Origin: Cepaea nemoralis
Taxonomy: Eukaryota > Mollusca > Gastropoda > Stylommatophora > Helicidae
DNA: 64,000 bases
Assembly (NCBI GenBank): GCA_014155875.1
Contig: JACEFZ010028120.1
Location: 43,501 to 107,500, forward strand
Reading direction: 5' to 3'
In this document: piece by piece, positions 1-13,106 of the stretch
How positions within the stretch are numbered: the first letter of the stretch is position 1
Layout: each line of letters opens with the position of its first letter
Notes under the pieces: model-generated
Told to the model about the DNA's origin: nothing
The model's database searches: none
What the model saw: the letters and a program-made list of their open reading frames with translations, nothing else
Position numbers and translations under genes: made by a program

Positions 1-168
1 GACGAGACAGTGACAGATGAAGACAGACGGAGGAAGGCAGAGAAGATGCTTAAACAGCTGAGCAACACATTATACTTTAACCAATGCCAAGTTCATCGAA
101 GTGTAGAGAGGAATGCGGAGTCGAGATCACCGATGCCTGCACTAAGCCATGCAGCAGAAGAAGAATAG
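1..168 (+). pseudogene. Open frame entering from the left edge, possible LINE 3-prime end
   Basis: Frame 1 is open from base 1 to a TAG at 166-168 (55 codons). The product is charged (DETVTDEDRRRKAEK near its start) and ends in a run of glutamates encoded by a GAA-rich stretch. A short GAA-rich end is typical of LINE 3-prime ends elsewhere in this window (for example 55,680), so a LINE remnant is the simplest reading. No domain is visible, and a chance open frame is nearly as likely. Confidence 0.2.
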
Positions 169-447
169 GAAGACAGCGTATAGTTAGTTTGGTTCAGTTT
201 AGTCGACGGATCAATATCACGGCACACGGGTGTAACCCATAAGTGCTCCGTTCTACACCAAACTCAATCCTGAGTCCGTAGAATATCCGCTCAGTGCACA
301 AACACCGTAGCACCGGCGAGGATCCTGACATACTTTGGGTAGATTTGTAACTCGGAATTTTGCCCGGGCAGCCCCGTTAAGCTACTCTTTTTCGTCTGTC
401 AAAACACTCAAGTCACAGTAACAAGTGAAAGTACTACTAGCTAACAG
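169..447. other. No feature seen
   Basis: Mixed-composition DNA with no coding frame, RNA gene or repeat that I could support. Confidence 0.5.
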
Positions 448-750
448 TTATATTTGAACACTGGTTATTACCCCTTGCTGTGTGGTCTCTTTACAGTTGG
501 GCCAATCGATAAAGAAAACGAATGGCTCGACAAACTCGAAGCTGCGTTGACAATCTTGTTGTCCTTGGAAATCATTAGCGGTGAAAGACTTGATGGTGTT
601 AGCGTCGAAAGTCCCGGGTCTGTGTGGAATAGATGAATACAGTTGGCAGCTTACATCGCCTGCATACATAATTATGTCGTGAGTGAATAACGCCTTCTTA
701 TTCACTACATAGGTATTGTATCCACTGTTGTAATCGAATTTCGCATCCAC
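448..750 (-). CDS. Unidentified 100-codon frame, possible terminal exon
   Basis: A minus-strand frame with balanced codon use and a non-repetitive product that includes FVEPFVFFIDWPNCKET and ends in SVQI before the stop. I recognise no family. About 65 codons downstream of the motif YAGDVSCQLY look most protein-like. On the minus strand an AG lies just before that point (ATTATGTATGCAG), so it could be a last exon starting there. The upstream part overlaps the edge of a TTGTAACTGAC-type minisatellite, so the ATG at 750 is probably not the true start. It is not recognisably transposon-derived. A chance ORF remains possible. Confidence 0.25.
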   Translation of the reverse strand: MDAKFDYNSGYNTYVVNKKALFTHDIIMYAGDVSCQLYSSIPHRPGTFDANTIKSFTANDFQGQQDCQRSFEFVEPFVFFIDWPNCKETTQQGVITSVQI

Positions 751-955
751 TGTTGTAACTGACTATTGTAAATGATTATTGTGTTCACTAATATAACTGC
801 CTATTGTATTCACTAGTGTAAATAGCTATTTCATGAACTGTTGCCCATTGTATCCACTGCTGTAACTGACTGCTGTATCTAATGTTGAAACTGACTATTG
901 TAACCACTGTTGTAACTGACTAGTGTATTCACTATTACTGACTATTATAAAATTC
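715..955. repeat. Degenerate minisatellite, about 25-bp unit
   Basis: Repeated variants of TATTGTATTCACTGTTGTAAC followed by TGAC, with indels. The same unit recurs at 9257-9462 and 10,471-10,556, on both sides of a LINE insertion. LTR element 1 is inserted at its right edge. Confidence 0.8.
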
Positions 956-960
956 CTATA

Positions 961-1692
961 TGACATAAGCCTGGGTCATTGACAATGAGGTGAGTGACCG
1001 GGCATGAGAAAGAATGGAGATGAAAGTGGGAGACAGTAAAGTGACTGACCTAGCTATGAGAAAACAGCCAGTCCTGAGAAATAAAATAGTGAGGGTAGAG
1101 AAAGACCCCTAGTGTGGATGGGGCGAGAGATAGGTGTATTTGTGTGTTGAAGTCAGGAGACTTCAGGGGAGTTGAGTTTTAGATACCGAACGAGTCGGTA
1201 GTCGACGGAGAACGGTGTTGTGTGATTCTCCGAGCTGTGAATGCAGTCCTAAAACCCAGAGTGGGTTACATAGTGAGCAGAGGCTCCGACCCAGTGGGTG
1301 GGTCGTATTGTGGGAGATCCAGCCGTGGATAGTAGCTGGACTAAATGTCTTGTGAATTTGAGATTCAGCAGGTCGTGAGAAGACAGTGATGTGTGCTGGT
1401 TAGATTGTGAGGAGGATATTTATATTCTATGGATTATCATTATTTCTGGATGTATAAACATGTTCCGTCTGTCCGTGTTCTTTCTGGATTAAAAGATTAT
1501 GTGCGCCAACTCAATCTTGTTTCATGACTGGTGAAGGTGCACTGCTGGGGTGAGTTATATTGCAAGACAGTTAGATATCTCCATTGACACACCATGAGTA
1601 TCGTTACCTAGACAACGACCATCACACGACAATATCATGAACATATCATCGTAAGAACTTCGTGATATTATCATCAAGAAAGACGTGTGACA
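961..1692 (+). repeat. 5-prime LTR of element 1
   Basis: 732 bp, bounded by TG and CA and preceded by TSD CTATA. A candidate ATTAAA polyadenylation signal lies at 1488-1493. Compared with the 3-prime LTR it carries about 40 extra bases near 1634-1680 (around AATATCATGAACATATC) and about 15 small differences. Confidence 0.9.
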
Positions 1693-3897
1693 ATCTGAGA
1701 GCTCGTCCGATCAAGAACAATATAGACATTGGTGTCATTCTGGGATATTTGTGGGCTCTTCGCTGAGAGATTAGTTATTATCTGTGACTTCGTTCCATCA
1801 ATTTAGACTGTACTGCGTCAAGAGATTAACAGCAACTCTTTTGTGCGCGTGTGTCAAGGACAGAGTTCACGAGAAACCAGGTAAAATTGATACCAGGCAG
1901 TAATACTAAAGATAACAGACAGTTCGCGAGAAGATCACACTACAGGTAAATTAACGGCGGTCAGCACACGTAAACAGACGAGGCAGGGACGCCAGAGAAT
2001 TAACGCAGACAGGCGCCTGTGTTTATAGGTTAACGGAGAGTGTGAGGTGACGGGGAGTCACTAGTCACGAACAGCGCGCGAGAAAACAGCGGCACACAAA
2101 AGTCTGCGCGGCGAGACGGGCTGGACATTATCCTGTCGGTGATAAAGACAGGATTGAAGAAAAATCAAAGATATTGACAGGTGTGTATGTGCGAGAGAAG
2201 CGCACTGTGTGTTCGCAGGTCGACAATTTAAGATTGATCGACGCAGCAAATAGGACGGGTGGAGACACCAGCGTCCAGGTACTGGGGAAGTACATGTTTG
2301 GAAAACAGAGAAAATTGACATTTCTGAATCACCGGGAGGGGTGACAGAACGGGATGGAAAGTGTTTTGTGTATGACGGAAAAGTGTCCGGTCATTTTACA
2401 GACAGTCAGTGTGGATTATTGTGACAAAGAAGACTGAGGTACTGACTTGAGGTGTCCGGCAAGGTCAAGGTTGGGGACAGTGGAAAGTTACTGAGATTTT
2501 CCAGAGAACTGGATAAACAACTTGTTTATGAACGAAAACCAGACTTTATGTTTCGTCTTTGTTGAACTGTTCTACTATCGTTATCATTACTCTGTCATGA
2601 GCAATCATTGTTACAACAAAGGATGACATGTCATCACCGCAGGCAGGGTTGCATTTCTTTGCCAAAAAGAACTGACTGTTCAGAGTTAAAGCATTGGACA
2701 TGGGCTGCCAATTTTTCGGTTGAACTTTGTCTTTAAACGGCAATCCATAACATTTATGATACAGCAAAGCGCCATCTCCGCAACGAAAGGATAAAAACGT
2801 TTGGATTAGTACTGTGTTATCACCACGTCCAACGAAAGTAACAACATATCGAAAGAACACTTTGGATAATTACTATTTACCGTCAACGTTTTCGACAGTT
2901 GGAACTGGTAATCACAACGCGAAATGAAGTAACCACTCAACAAAACAACAAGTCGCTTTGCAATCTAGCGTGGTAGACATTTAGGAGAATTTAACACAGA
3001 CATTTCCAGCATATTGTGAAAAATTATTTTTAAAAAAAACGAACTTATGGCGACGGATGAATAGGCACATATTTGTCGGCCAACCATTTGCACATTATTT
3101 TTTTTTGCTCCCATCGTCATATTTATTGTTGTCGGGTGTTACGCAATTATTTGTATGTGGTCCAGTGTTTGTCAAGAGTAGGGGATTTTTGTGTTGTTTC
3201 TCGAAGGCCGGGAGACAGGGCGAAAAGTTATTTTCTGAGGTGCACCATATATAATTTCTGGGAAGAAAATCGAAAGGTCGGTTTATTTGGTTCTGCAGGG
3301 ACGGTCCTGAATTATATAACGTGCCAGTTTGTGTTTGACGTCAGATTTCTGTATATTTTTATGCTATAATTTTTTTTCTTTCTCTTTCTTCTTTTCGTTA
3401 TATTTACATATGATATTTGTTGTGGTCGGATATATGTTATTATTGTGATCTTTCGTCATGTCTGCTGTCTAGTGGTCTTTGTCAGTTTATATTTATATAT
3501 TACGCGCACTGTGGGTGTCCCTACACAAGCTTGTGGTTGTTACTGTAGTTTATTTCTTTGTGATCACCGTCTCCGTGTACTTGGCTTGTGAGTCTAGCGT
3601 TTTATAGAAAACACTTACTGTTATCATCCATTTGTTTGTATATGTATTTATATGTATGTTTAACAATATTTCCAGAAATGTTATACAACTATTTGTTATA
3701 GATATATGCGAGGGAGGATATTTTCCCTCACTACCTAGTGCTTATAGAGTGACTGGGTGAGTACAGAGTGATATTTTAGCACTACGAATTTACGTACACA
3801 GGGAGTTGTGGTGTACGTAGGGAAGTGACACAGACTAGCAGCAGAGTCTGTACATTTATAGTTGGCTGATTGACAGCAACGTGTCCACAAGTACAAG
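1693..3897 (+). other. Long untranslated leader of element 1
   Basis: About 2.2 kb between the 5-prime LTR and the gag ATG, with no long frame in the sense direction. It becomes T-rich after 3050. No convincing tRNA primer-binding site starting with TGG lies directly after the LTR; the first bases are ATCTGAGAGCTCGTCCG. This leader is longer than that of element 2 (about 1.0 kb). Confidence 0.6.
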
Positions 3898-4269
3898 ATG
3901 CCTACTTTAATGGAATATATTGAAGCAGGTGAACGAATAGGCCTGAAAGGTAAAGAGTTACAGGAGTATGCCGAAGCAAAAGAACAAAAACAAATGGAAA
4001 GAGAGGAGAGGCATAATGAACGCGAGGCAAAACGCCTACAGGAAGAAAAGGTAGATGAAGCTAAGCGTCTACAGGAAGAGACACAAGTAAAACTAGCTGA
4101 AATGGAAAACAAACGTCTACATGAAGTAAAGTTAGCTGAAATAGAAAACAAGCGTCTACAGGAAGAGAAAGAGACACAAATGAAAATGGAAATTGAGAAA
4201 GAGAAGATTAAGATGGAAGCTGAAATTGCACTTCAGAAAATTAGAACTATCTTCGAAAGGTCAAAGTGA
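3898..4269 (+). CDS. gag: Gag N-terminal coiled-coil region, element 1
   Basis: 123 codons from ATG at 3898. The N-terminus MPTLMEYIEAGERIGLKGKE matches in spacing the Gag starts of element 2 (47,929) and element 3 (22,333): a hydrophobic helix, a Gly-rich turn, then a long charged heptad-like coiled coil with repeated RLQEE and KLAEIENKRL blocks at residues 45-110. This would be the multimerising N-terminal part of a retrotransposon Gag. The frame ends at TGA 4267-4269 and overlaps the next frame by 4 bases. Whether this is a frameshift mutation or a programmed ATGA-type overlap cannot be told. The start is supported by the conservation across the three elements. Confidence 0.75.
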   Translation: MPTLMEYIEAGERIGLKGKELQEYAEAKEQKQMEREERHNEREAKRLQEEKVDEAKRLQEETQVKLAEMENKRLHEVKLAEIENKRLQEEKETQMKMEIEKEKIKMEAEIALQKIRTIFERSK

Positions 4270-4795
4270 GGAAAGCAGAAGACCTTCACAGTCAGTCACA
4301 GAGATTAAAACTGCCATACTTTACGGACCGGGACTACCTTGAGGCCTATCTTCGACAGATTCGAATCATCTGTGAAAACTCTAGGCATCCAAGGAAGCAG
4401 AAGTATGCGATGCGGCTGGGCGAATATTTAACGGGTAAGGCACTAGACACCATGTTCAATTTACCTGTAGAAGAAAGAAACAACTACACTATCTTACGTC
4501 AACGTTTGCTGACAAAGTTCCAACTAACTGAACATGGATATAGAACAAAGTTTAGACAGTTAGTGCCAGAGACAAATCAAGATTTCACAGACTTTGTTAA
4601 CACATGTAAAGAACTACATTTAACAAATGGATGGAGCTTCGCAGAAGGTAGGGAAAGATTTTAATAAATTAGTAGATCTAATGTTAAGAGACAAAGGTAG
4701 TATCTGCATGTAATTACTAACTTAGTAGCTTTCTTTGAGGAACGTAAGCCAAAGGACATAGACACAATGTCATCAGTTAGGGCAAAACTACATGA
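4266..4795 (+). pseudogene. gag: Gag capsid-like region, element 1 (broken)
   Basis: 132 codons (4266-4664) with capsid-like content: LPYFTDRDYLEAYLRQIRII, then a segment around YLTGKALDTMFNLP and a block YRTKFRQLVPETNQDFTDFV that parallels element 3 (LRTKFKTLTPKSNQTFLDFV) and element 2 (YRIQYSQIKPKPTETFLDYV). The frame is lost at about 4655. Gag-like sequence (KLVDLMLRDKG, then AFFEERKPKDIDT) continues in another frame to about 4795 with a stop. Known role of the family: the capsid shell around the RNA. Confidence 0.75.
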
Positions 4796-6318
4796 CTGCA
4801 CATCCTAACGTATCTATTGGGAAACTAATGAGTGAGGAAATAGTCTGTGCAGCGTACACTAAACAGGACCAGAATCCAGTCATCAGACCAAGGGCGAAAA
4901 GTGTGGATTCAGCACAGAAAGGTGAGCAGCAAGAACTTCAAGATAATGGTTTCCGAGGAAACAATGTTGGTAGAGTAGGACGGTACCCATATAGAAGAGG
5001 GAATTTCCAGAGACGTCCAAACAGTTATGCCGGATGTTGGAATTGTGGGAGCTGGAGACACAAGGCAGCGGAGTGTGACGTGCAGCCAGCCAGTGAGCCA
5101 ACAAGTAACGCAAGGAAGGAGATCATCTGTTTCAAATGTGGAAAGAAGGGGCATGTCAGCCATCAATGTAGGATGAGAGAAACAGAGCACTCAAATGCAG
5201 CGCAAGTAATTGAGACGCTGAACAATGAAGATTGTAGTGGGTGCAAACCTCTTTTTGAAAAAGACAGTCAGCCAGTCCTAATATGTGGTCATACAGTGAA
5301 AGCAGGATCAGCAGTGCATGAAGGAGGAAGTCTGAAGCTGCATCAGGGATTCGTCAATGATAGACCAGCGTTAACAATTAGGGATTCCGGATGTACGTCT
5401 ATCGGAGTGAGGAAAAGTTTAATAGATCCCTCGGATTATACAGGGAAAAAGATTAGATGCATAACATTCAACGGCACAGTAGAGTTCTACCCATTAGCCA
5501 TAATAACAGTAAAAACACCATATATCACTGGAAGAGTGACAGCGTGTGTTTTGGACTCACCAGTGGCTGATTTGATCATAGGAAATGTTATAGGAGTTAA
5601 AGATTGTACAGAAGAGGAAGTAGTTTATTGGGACCGAAAATATAGTGTAAGCAGTAATGAGGTAGTTACCACAAGAGAACCTAAATTAGAGAGTATAGCT
5701 GAGGTAGAAGAGGCACTTGAAGTAGACACAGGAACTCAGGACAAGGATAGTACAGCTGAGCAGATGAGAATGGATCCCAAATATAGTGCTAGTGGCTCCC
5801 AGAGACAAGATACTACTCTGAACAAATGTTCCCAAGGGTGTAGGAGAGTAGAACATAGGCAGTCAAAGAAAGGTAGATGGTGCTTCGAGAGGAAGAACAA
5901 TGTTCTCACTCGCAGCTTTTCAGATAGTGGAACTGCACGTGGGCAAGGAGCAGTACCTTTAGCACATAGAGACCGATATACTAGAACAGCTCAGGATAGT
6001 GCATGTGCAGGGCACATAGGCATAAGGCGTATGCAGCAGAAAGCAAGGTGCCAGGTATATGGGCCAAGATTGAATAAAGAGTTCAGACTAAACAGAGACT
6101 CAAGTGTAACGGTGCAATATGCAGATAGGAAAGTTGAGTCAGGTCAAAAGAGTGTTCGCGACATTACTGACCCAGGGCTAGGGATAGCAAACAGATGTTG
6201 TAATTGTAGAGGTACCATGAGTCATGGGTACATAAAAGGTAGACACAGCATCGACAGGAATCAGAGGTGGGTTGATGCAAGAAAAGAACCACCTGATATA
6301 GGGTCGGTACACAAATAG
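4792..6318 (+). CDS. gag-pol: Nucleocapsid, protease and integrase-remnant polyprotein, element 1
   Basis: 508 codons. Two canonical CX2CX4HX4C zinc knuckles lie near 5035-5076 (CWNCGSWRHKAAEC) and 5128-5169 (CFKCGKKGHVSHQC). A further Cys/His cluster CSGCKPLFEK...CGH follows. An aspartic protease follows, with catalytic DSG at 5383 and the flap/end region DLIIGNVIGVKDCTEEEV. After a linker, 5950-6140 resembles the zinc-binding head of a Ty3/gypsy integrase (AGHIGIRRMQQKARCQVYGP), but the first His and both Cys are replaced, so it is not a working domain. No RT, RNase H or integrase core follows. Protease directly followed by integrase matches the gene order of element 2. Confidence 0.8.
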   Translation: MTAHPNVSIGKLMSEEIVCAAYTKQDQNPVIRPRAKSVDSAQKGEQQELQDNGFRGNNVGRVGRYPYRRGNFQRRPNSYAGCWNCGSWRHKAAECDVQPASEPTSNARKEIICFKCGKKGHVSHQCRMRETEHSNAAQVIETLNNEDCSGCKPLFEKDSQPVLICGHTVKAGSAVHEGGSLKLHQGFVNDRPALTIRDSGCTSIGVRKSLIDPSDYTGKKIRCITFNGTVEFYPLAIITVKTPYITGRVTACVLDSPVADLIIGNVIGVKDCTEEEVVYWDRKYSVSSNEVVTTREPKLESIAEVEEALEVDTGTQDKDSTAEQMRMDPKYSASGSQRQDTTLNKCSQGCRRVEHRQSKKGRWCFERKNNVLTRSFSDSGTARGQGAVPLAHRDRYTRTAQDSACAGHIGIRRMQQKARCQVYGPRLNKEFRLNRDSSVTVQYADRKVESGQKSVRDITDPGLGIANRCCNCRGTMSHGYIKGRHSIDRNQRWVDARKEPPDIGSVHK

Positions 6319-6606
6319 CTTGTGTCGTTTGAAGATGTTAATAGACCTGCAGATACACAGATATGATGTTTCCTATGATGTATTATTATCATGTGATGTA
6401 TTAGTTCATGCATTGGTACACAAGATAGAAAGATGGTTGTATGTATGTGTGGGGAATATGGGAGTGTACTATGAGCATTTGATGTATTATGTAGTGTGGT
6501 AGCTAAAGTGAGATGGAGCCATACTTAGGGCTACCCAGGCAATATGTCTGGGTCACATGTTTAGTAAGTTTTAGTCTCCCAATATTTGAAAACGAAGTTT
6601 TCTTTT
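6319..6606 (+). other. 3-prime noncoding part of element 1
   Basis: Untranslated stretch between the pol stop and the polypurine tract. A 60-codon frame at 6320-6502 shows no recognisable domain. Confidence 0.5.
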
Positions 6607-6619
6607 AAGAGGGGGGTGA
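6607..6619 (+). promoter_or_regulatory. Polypurine tract of element 1
   Basis: AAGAGGGGGGTGA directly before the 3-prime LTR. In LTR elements this RNase H-resistant tract primes plus-strand DNA synthesis. Confidence 0.85.
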
Positions 6620-7311
6620 TGACATAAGCCTGGGTCATTGACAATGAGTTGAGTGACCGGGCATGAGAAAGAATGGAGATGAAAGTGGGAGACAGTAAAG
6701 TGACTGACCTGGCTATGAGAAAACAGCCAGTCCTGAGAAATAAAATAGTGAGGGTAGAGAAAGACCCCTAGGGTGGATGGGGCGAGAGATAGTGTATTTG
6801 TGTGTTGAAGTCAGGAGACTTCAGGGAGTTGAGTTTTAGATACCGAACGAGTCGGTAGTCGACGGAGAACGGTGTTGTGTGATTCTCCGAGCTGTGAAGG
6901 CAGTCCTAAAACCCAGAGTGGGTTACATAGAGAGCAGAGGCTCCGACCCAGTGGGTGGGTCGTATTGTGGGAGATCCAGCCGTGGATAGTTGCTGGACTA
7001 AATGTCTTGTGAATTTGAGATTCAGCAGGTCGTGAGAAGACAGTGATGTGTGCTGGTTAGATTGTGAGGAGGATATTTATATTCTATGGATTACATTATT
7101 TCTGGATGTATAAACATGTTCCGTTTGTCCGTGTTCTTTCTGGATTAAAGATTATGTGCGCCAACTCAATCTTGTTTCATGACTGGTGAAGGTGCACTGC
7201 TGGGGTGAGTTATATTGCAAGACAGTTAGATAGCTCGATTGACACACCAGGAGCATCGTTACCTAGACAACGACCATCACACGCACGTATCACAAAGAAC
7301 GACGTGTGACA
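6620..7311 (+). repeat. 3-prime LTR of element 1
   Basis: 692 bp, TGACATAAG to GTGTGACA, followed by the TSD CTATA at 7312-7316. Same sequence as 961-1692 apart from scattered differences and the shorter end described there. Confidence 0.9.
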
Positions 7312-7316
7312 CTATA

Positions 7317-7906
7317 AACTACCTTCACTGCTGTCTCCCATTGGGGCATTTATGTAAATGGCGTTTATGTCAAAAGTTCTGCCGATTAACTTCACCAATA
7401 GAACCCTGTCTGAAACTGCTAAACATCCTTTAACATATTGTAATATTCTCAAATACAAGATAATTGCTACACTTCTTTGCCTTTCCTCTGCCCCAGAATA
7501 TATTATTTTAAAATCCTCCCGTCTTAATACCTGCCACTTTCCATCACATCTCACACATTCCTAATATATTCATTTTCTCTCTTTCTGTTTCTTGTTTGAT
7601 GTTATTTAATTTGTCATCTGCGCTTTAAGTAAGAACATCCGATGTTGCCAATGTCAGTGTTGCTGTCCTTTTCGTGTGAGGGTCTGTAATTTGACGAATG
7701 GTAATAAACTAGGCATCCTTAAAGAAGGTAGCTTGCAGTTGCTTTCCTTGTGGGCATTGTCTCGTTAAAGAGTTCCTCTGCCTGTTGTCGCGGACCTTGA
7801 GACCATAACCAATTTTCGGAGGAAGATGCAAAGAATACCATGGACAGATAGAAAAACCAATGACCAAGTCCTGTAAGAAACAAACTAAAACCGTAAACTA
7901 ATTAGA
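7317..7906. other. No feature seen
   Basis: AT-rich flank with only short unconvincing frames. Confidence 0.5.
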
Positions 7907-8766
7907 GCGAACGAACGAACGAACGAACAAACTTTATTTTCGAAGGGTAACAAATTGGGCACGCAGGCCCGTCTTACATTCGGCCCTTCCAATCACTCAT
8001 CTGTCGTTCATCAGTGCATAGTGCATTCACATAGGGAAAAAACATTGTCAAATGAATGTTGTAAGCATAAACAATGCATGTTACCATGTTATGAGGCAAA
8101 TACCCCACCCACCCACCCATCTATCCATCCGCGTGTCCCCCCCCCCCCACACACATCCGCCACCCAACCACACACATACCCACAGGTACATACATGACCC
8201 CATCCATCCACGCATCCCCCAACCAACACATCCCAAACACACCCCCACATACATCATCTCCCTACCCACTCACATACATCTCCCACCCACCACACATTCC
8301 CCACCCACCACAACCCCAACCCACCCACACACCCAGGCAAACGTGCATGCAACCACCCATCCATACCCACCCACACGCACACATCCTGCACCCATCCCAT
8401 AACCTACCAACACTCACCCACCCACATATCCTCCACCACCCACCCACACACCCCCAAATACTCAGCCAAACACACATCCCCCATCCACATTTCCAACACC
8501 CACACACGCACATATTCCCGCCAACTCACATATCCTGCACTTACCCACACATAAAACCCGAACCCACCCACACATCCCCCACTTGCACACATATGACCCA
8601 TCATACAATCTCCCCCACCCACACATCCCCTCCCACCCCCAACCTACACACACTCACTCTCCCACACATCCTCCACCCACCCACTCGCCAACCATCTTAC
8701 TCCGATCTTCAAACCCCAACCACACATCCCTTAACTACACATCTCACCACCCAAAACACACACACA

Positions 8767-8798
<32 letters not shown>

Positions 8799-9078
8799 TC
8801 TCCCCACCCATACACACATCCTCACCTATCAACACATTCCTCATCCAAGAACACACACCAACCACCCACACACACCCCACCACCCACATATACCCCACCC
8901 ACACATCCACCTTCTCACCCACACATACATCCTCCACCCATATACTCCTCTCTCAGACACATCCACCCACTCACGTACTCATCCATCAACCACTCACACC
9001 CACACATCACCCACCCACCCATCAACACATGCATCTCTCATCTACCCTCCCACCCACACACACCCCAACCACGCAGCC
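7907..9078 (-). mobile_element. CACCCA-minisatellite retroposon, copy 1
   Basis: Left end: (GAAC)n, then ACTTTATTTTCGAAGGG and the conserved block TTGGGCACGCAGGCCCGTC to about 8095. This is the reverse complement of a retroposon 3-prime end with AATAAA and a (GTTC)n tail. The body at 8100-9060 is a pyrimidine/A-biased minisatellite of CACCCACACATCC-like units. The other conserved end seen at 25,560-25,715 is missing; the array runs into a LINE fragment at about 9079. Long frames across the array are by-products of a stop-poor repeat, not genes. Confidence 0.75.
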
Positions 9079-9256
9079 AAACAAGATGAGGGAACAGGAA
9101 ACATGGAAAGGCAGAGAAGTAAATTCCTGGATGGCTTGGCCATGTGGTATGGTCGAGACAATAACACTGAGCTGATCCACCACTCTGGTGATTGTGTGAG
9201 TTGGTGAAACATGACCGCCAAGGCTGATCCGCATGGAACATGATGATGATGAACTA
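9079..9256 (+). pseudogene. LINE 3-prime end fragment
   Basis: Conceptual product with RQRSKFLDGLAMWYGRDNN, TELIHHSGDCVSW, a stop, then MTAKADPHGT, ending in a (GAT)n tail. This is the usual C-terminal end of one class of APE-type LINE ORF2 proteins in invertebrates. 5-prime truncated. Confidence 0.6.
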
Positions 9257-9462
9257 ACTATTGTATTCACTGTTGTACCTGTTGTTGTAGTTGACTAGTG
9301 TGTCCACTGTCGTAACTGTCTATTGTATACACTGTTGTAATTGACTATTTTATTCACTGTTGTCACTGAGTATTGCATCTACTATTGTAAATGAAAAGTG
9401 TATCCACTGTTGTAAGTGAGTATTGCATTCATTATTGTTACTCACTATTGTTACTCACTATT
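9257..9462. repeat. Minisatellite, TTGTAACTGACTATTGTATTCAC-type unit
   Basis: Same degenerate repeat as 715-955. It continues at 10,471-10,556 beyond LINE copy A, which was therefore inserted into the array. Confidence 0.8.
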
Positions 9463-10470
9463 ATTCCAACCATTGAAGAGAGTATACAAGTTTGCAGGGC
9501 ACGCGCCTACCTCAGAGTTAACGCAAACACACAACATCCACTGCATAGTGAAATTATGAAGGTGAAGGGCAGCAAGTTAAAAAGAGGACGGTCGTGGATG
9601 GGTCAAGCCGAAGACATTCTTCAACAGGTGTGTTCACCTGAGGACTTAGAACCTGGCGAGGAGTGGGTGCAAGTGCCAACAGATTTCTGCACATCCTTTT
9701 CAGTTTGCATCCAACTAGAGATAGAAAATGCAGACAAGAAAATCTGGCTGTTGTGGAGGCTGAAGTACAAGCGTTGATTTTCGAGAATTCGCTAGACGGT
9801 GATGCGGTCATCTACACAGATAGTCGGTCGTCCGACATGTGAGAAGCTCATGGGCCTTTACAGCTCGGGCCGGAGGGAGAATTGTGAAGGAGGACTCTGG
9901 TGCTTTCACTGAAACCACAAGTAGCCTGACTATTGAAATCATGGCAGTAAGTAAAGCAATAACATGGCTCGAGACACAGACATTCACTAGGGCATGTTTC
10001 CTTAGCGACTCAATGAACATGATCAAGAGGATAGAGGAGGGGTCGATCCGAAGAGAATGGTTGCTGCCTCTGGACAAGATTAGTTTCATCTTCGTGCCAG
10101 GGCATGCGGGAGTACAAGGAAATGAGCGGGCTGAGAAGCTCGCAGGTGAGGCTACTGTGGAGGGCGGACGCGCCATGGACCAGGCTGACATTCTGAATGC
10201 TCTACGAGAAGTAAGACTCTTGCGTGAACCAAGTGATGACTGTGAATCTACAACCATGGCCAGACTGCGAGAACAGCAAATTAAAAGAGGGGTGGCCAAA
10301 CAAGAACACTACGCATGACGCCAAAGAAGATTGATAAACCAACACAGAACTGGCGTCGTTAGCCGCTACACGCTGCGGGATTTGCTGAGGAGGGGATCCG
10401 AGCACTTATGGACTGAATGGTTCGATGTGCAATGAGGATGATCTGTCGACTAACTAACTAACTAACTAAC
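9463..10470 (+). mobile_element. RNase H LINE (AACT-tail family), copy A, 5-prime truncated
   Basis: Nearly identical to the ends of copies B (26,640-29,074) and C (37,168-38,994). It begins in the region after the RT domain (TIEESIQVCRARAYLR) and runs through the RNase H domain to a (CTAA)n tail at about 10,450-10,470. Two frames are left: up to 9777 and 9839-10,318. A frame break lies at about 9720-9830, in the strand leading to the first RNase H aspartate, and a short deletion removes residues before KISFIFVPGHAGVQGNERA. The stop before the tail differs from copy C. Both sides are minisatellite, with ACTCACTATT on each side as the likely target duplication. Confidence 0.85.
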
Positions 10471-10556
10471 TCACTATTGTACGCACTATTGTAACTGACT
10501 AGTGTATTCACTGCTCTATTTGACTATTATATTCACTATTGTATCCACTGTTGTGG
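10471..10556. repeat. Minisatellite, continuation of 9257-9462
   Basis: TCACTATTGTACGCACTATTGTAACTGACTAG-type units; right half of the array interrupted by LINE copy A. Confidence 0.75.

Positions 10557-13106
<2,550 letters not shown>

Larger units (their letters stand above)
961..7311 (+). mobile_element. LTR retrotransposon, element 1 (Ty3/gypsy, Gmr1-like relative), no RT
   Basis: A complete LTR-to-LTR insertion. The LTRs at 961-1692 and 6620-7311 both start TGACATAAG and end GTGTGACA, and they are flanked by a 5-bp target duplication CTATA (956-960 and 7312-7316). A polypurine tract adjoins the 3-prime LTR. The internal part holds gag, two zinc knuckles, a DSG protease and a degenerate integrase zinc-binding remnant, but no reverse transcriptase or RNase H. 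The LTRs differ at roughly 15 scattered sites plus one indel near their ends, so the insertion is fairly recent although the element cannot encode its own replication. Protease and Gag relate it to elements 2 and 3. Confidence 0.9.

Noticed and set aside
1693..1720. Primer-binding site directly after the LTR of element 1
   Set aside because: The sequence ATCTGAGAGCTCGTCCG does not start with TGG and matches no tRNA end I can name.
8052..9207. Long His/Thr/Pro-rich frames in the CACCCA arrays (also 13.2-13.9, 24.7-25.5, 29.5-32.3 and 60.5-62.3 kb)
   Set aside because: They are translations of a stop-poor minisatellite, open in several frames and both strands, with no conserved start.
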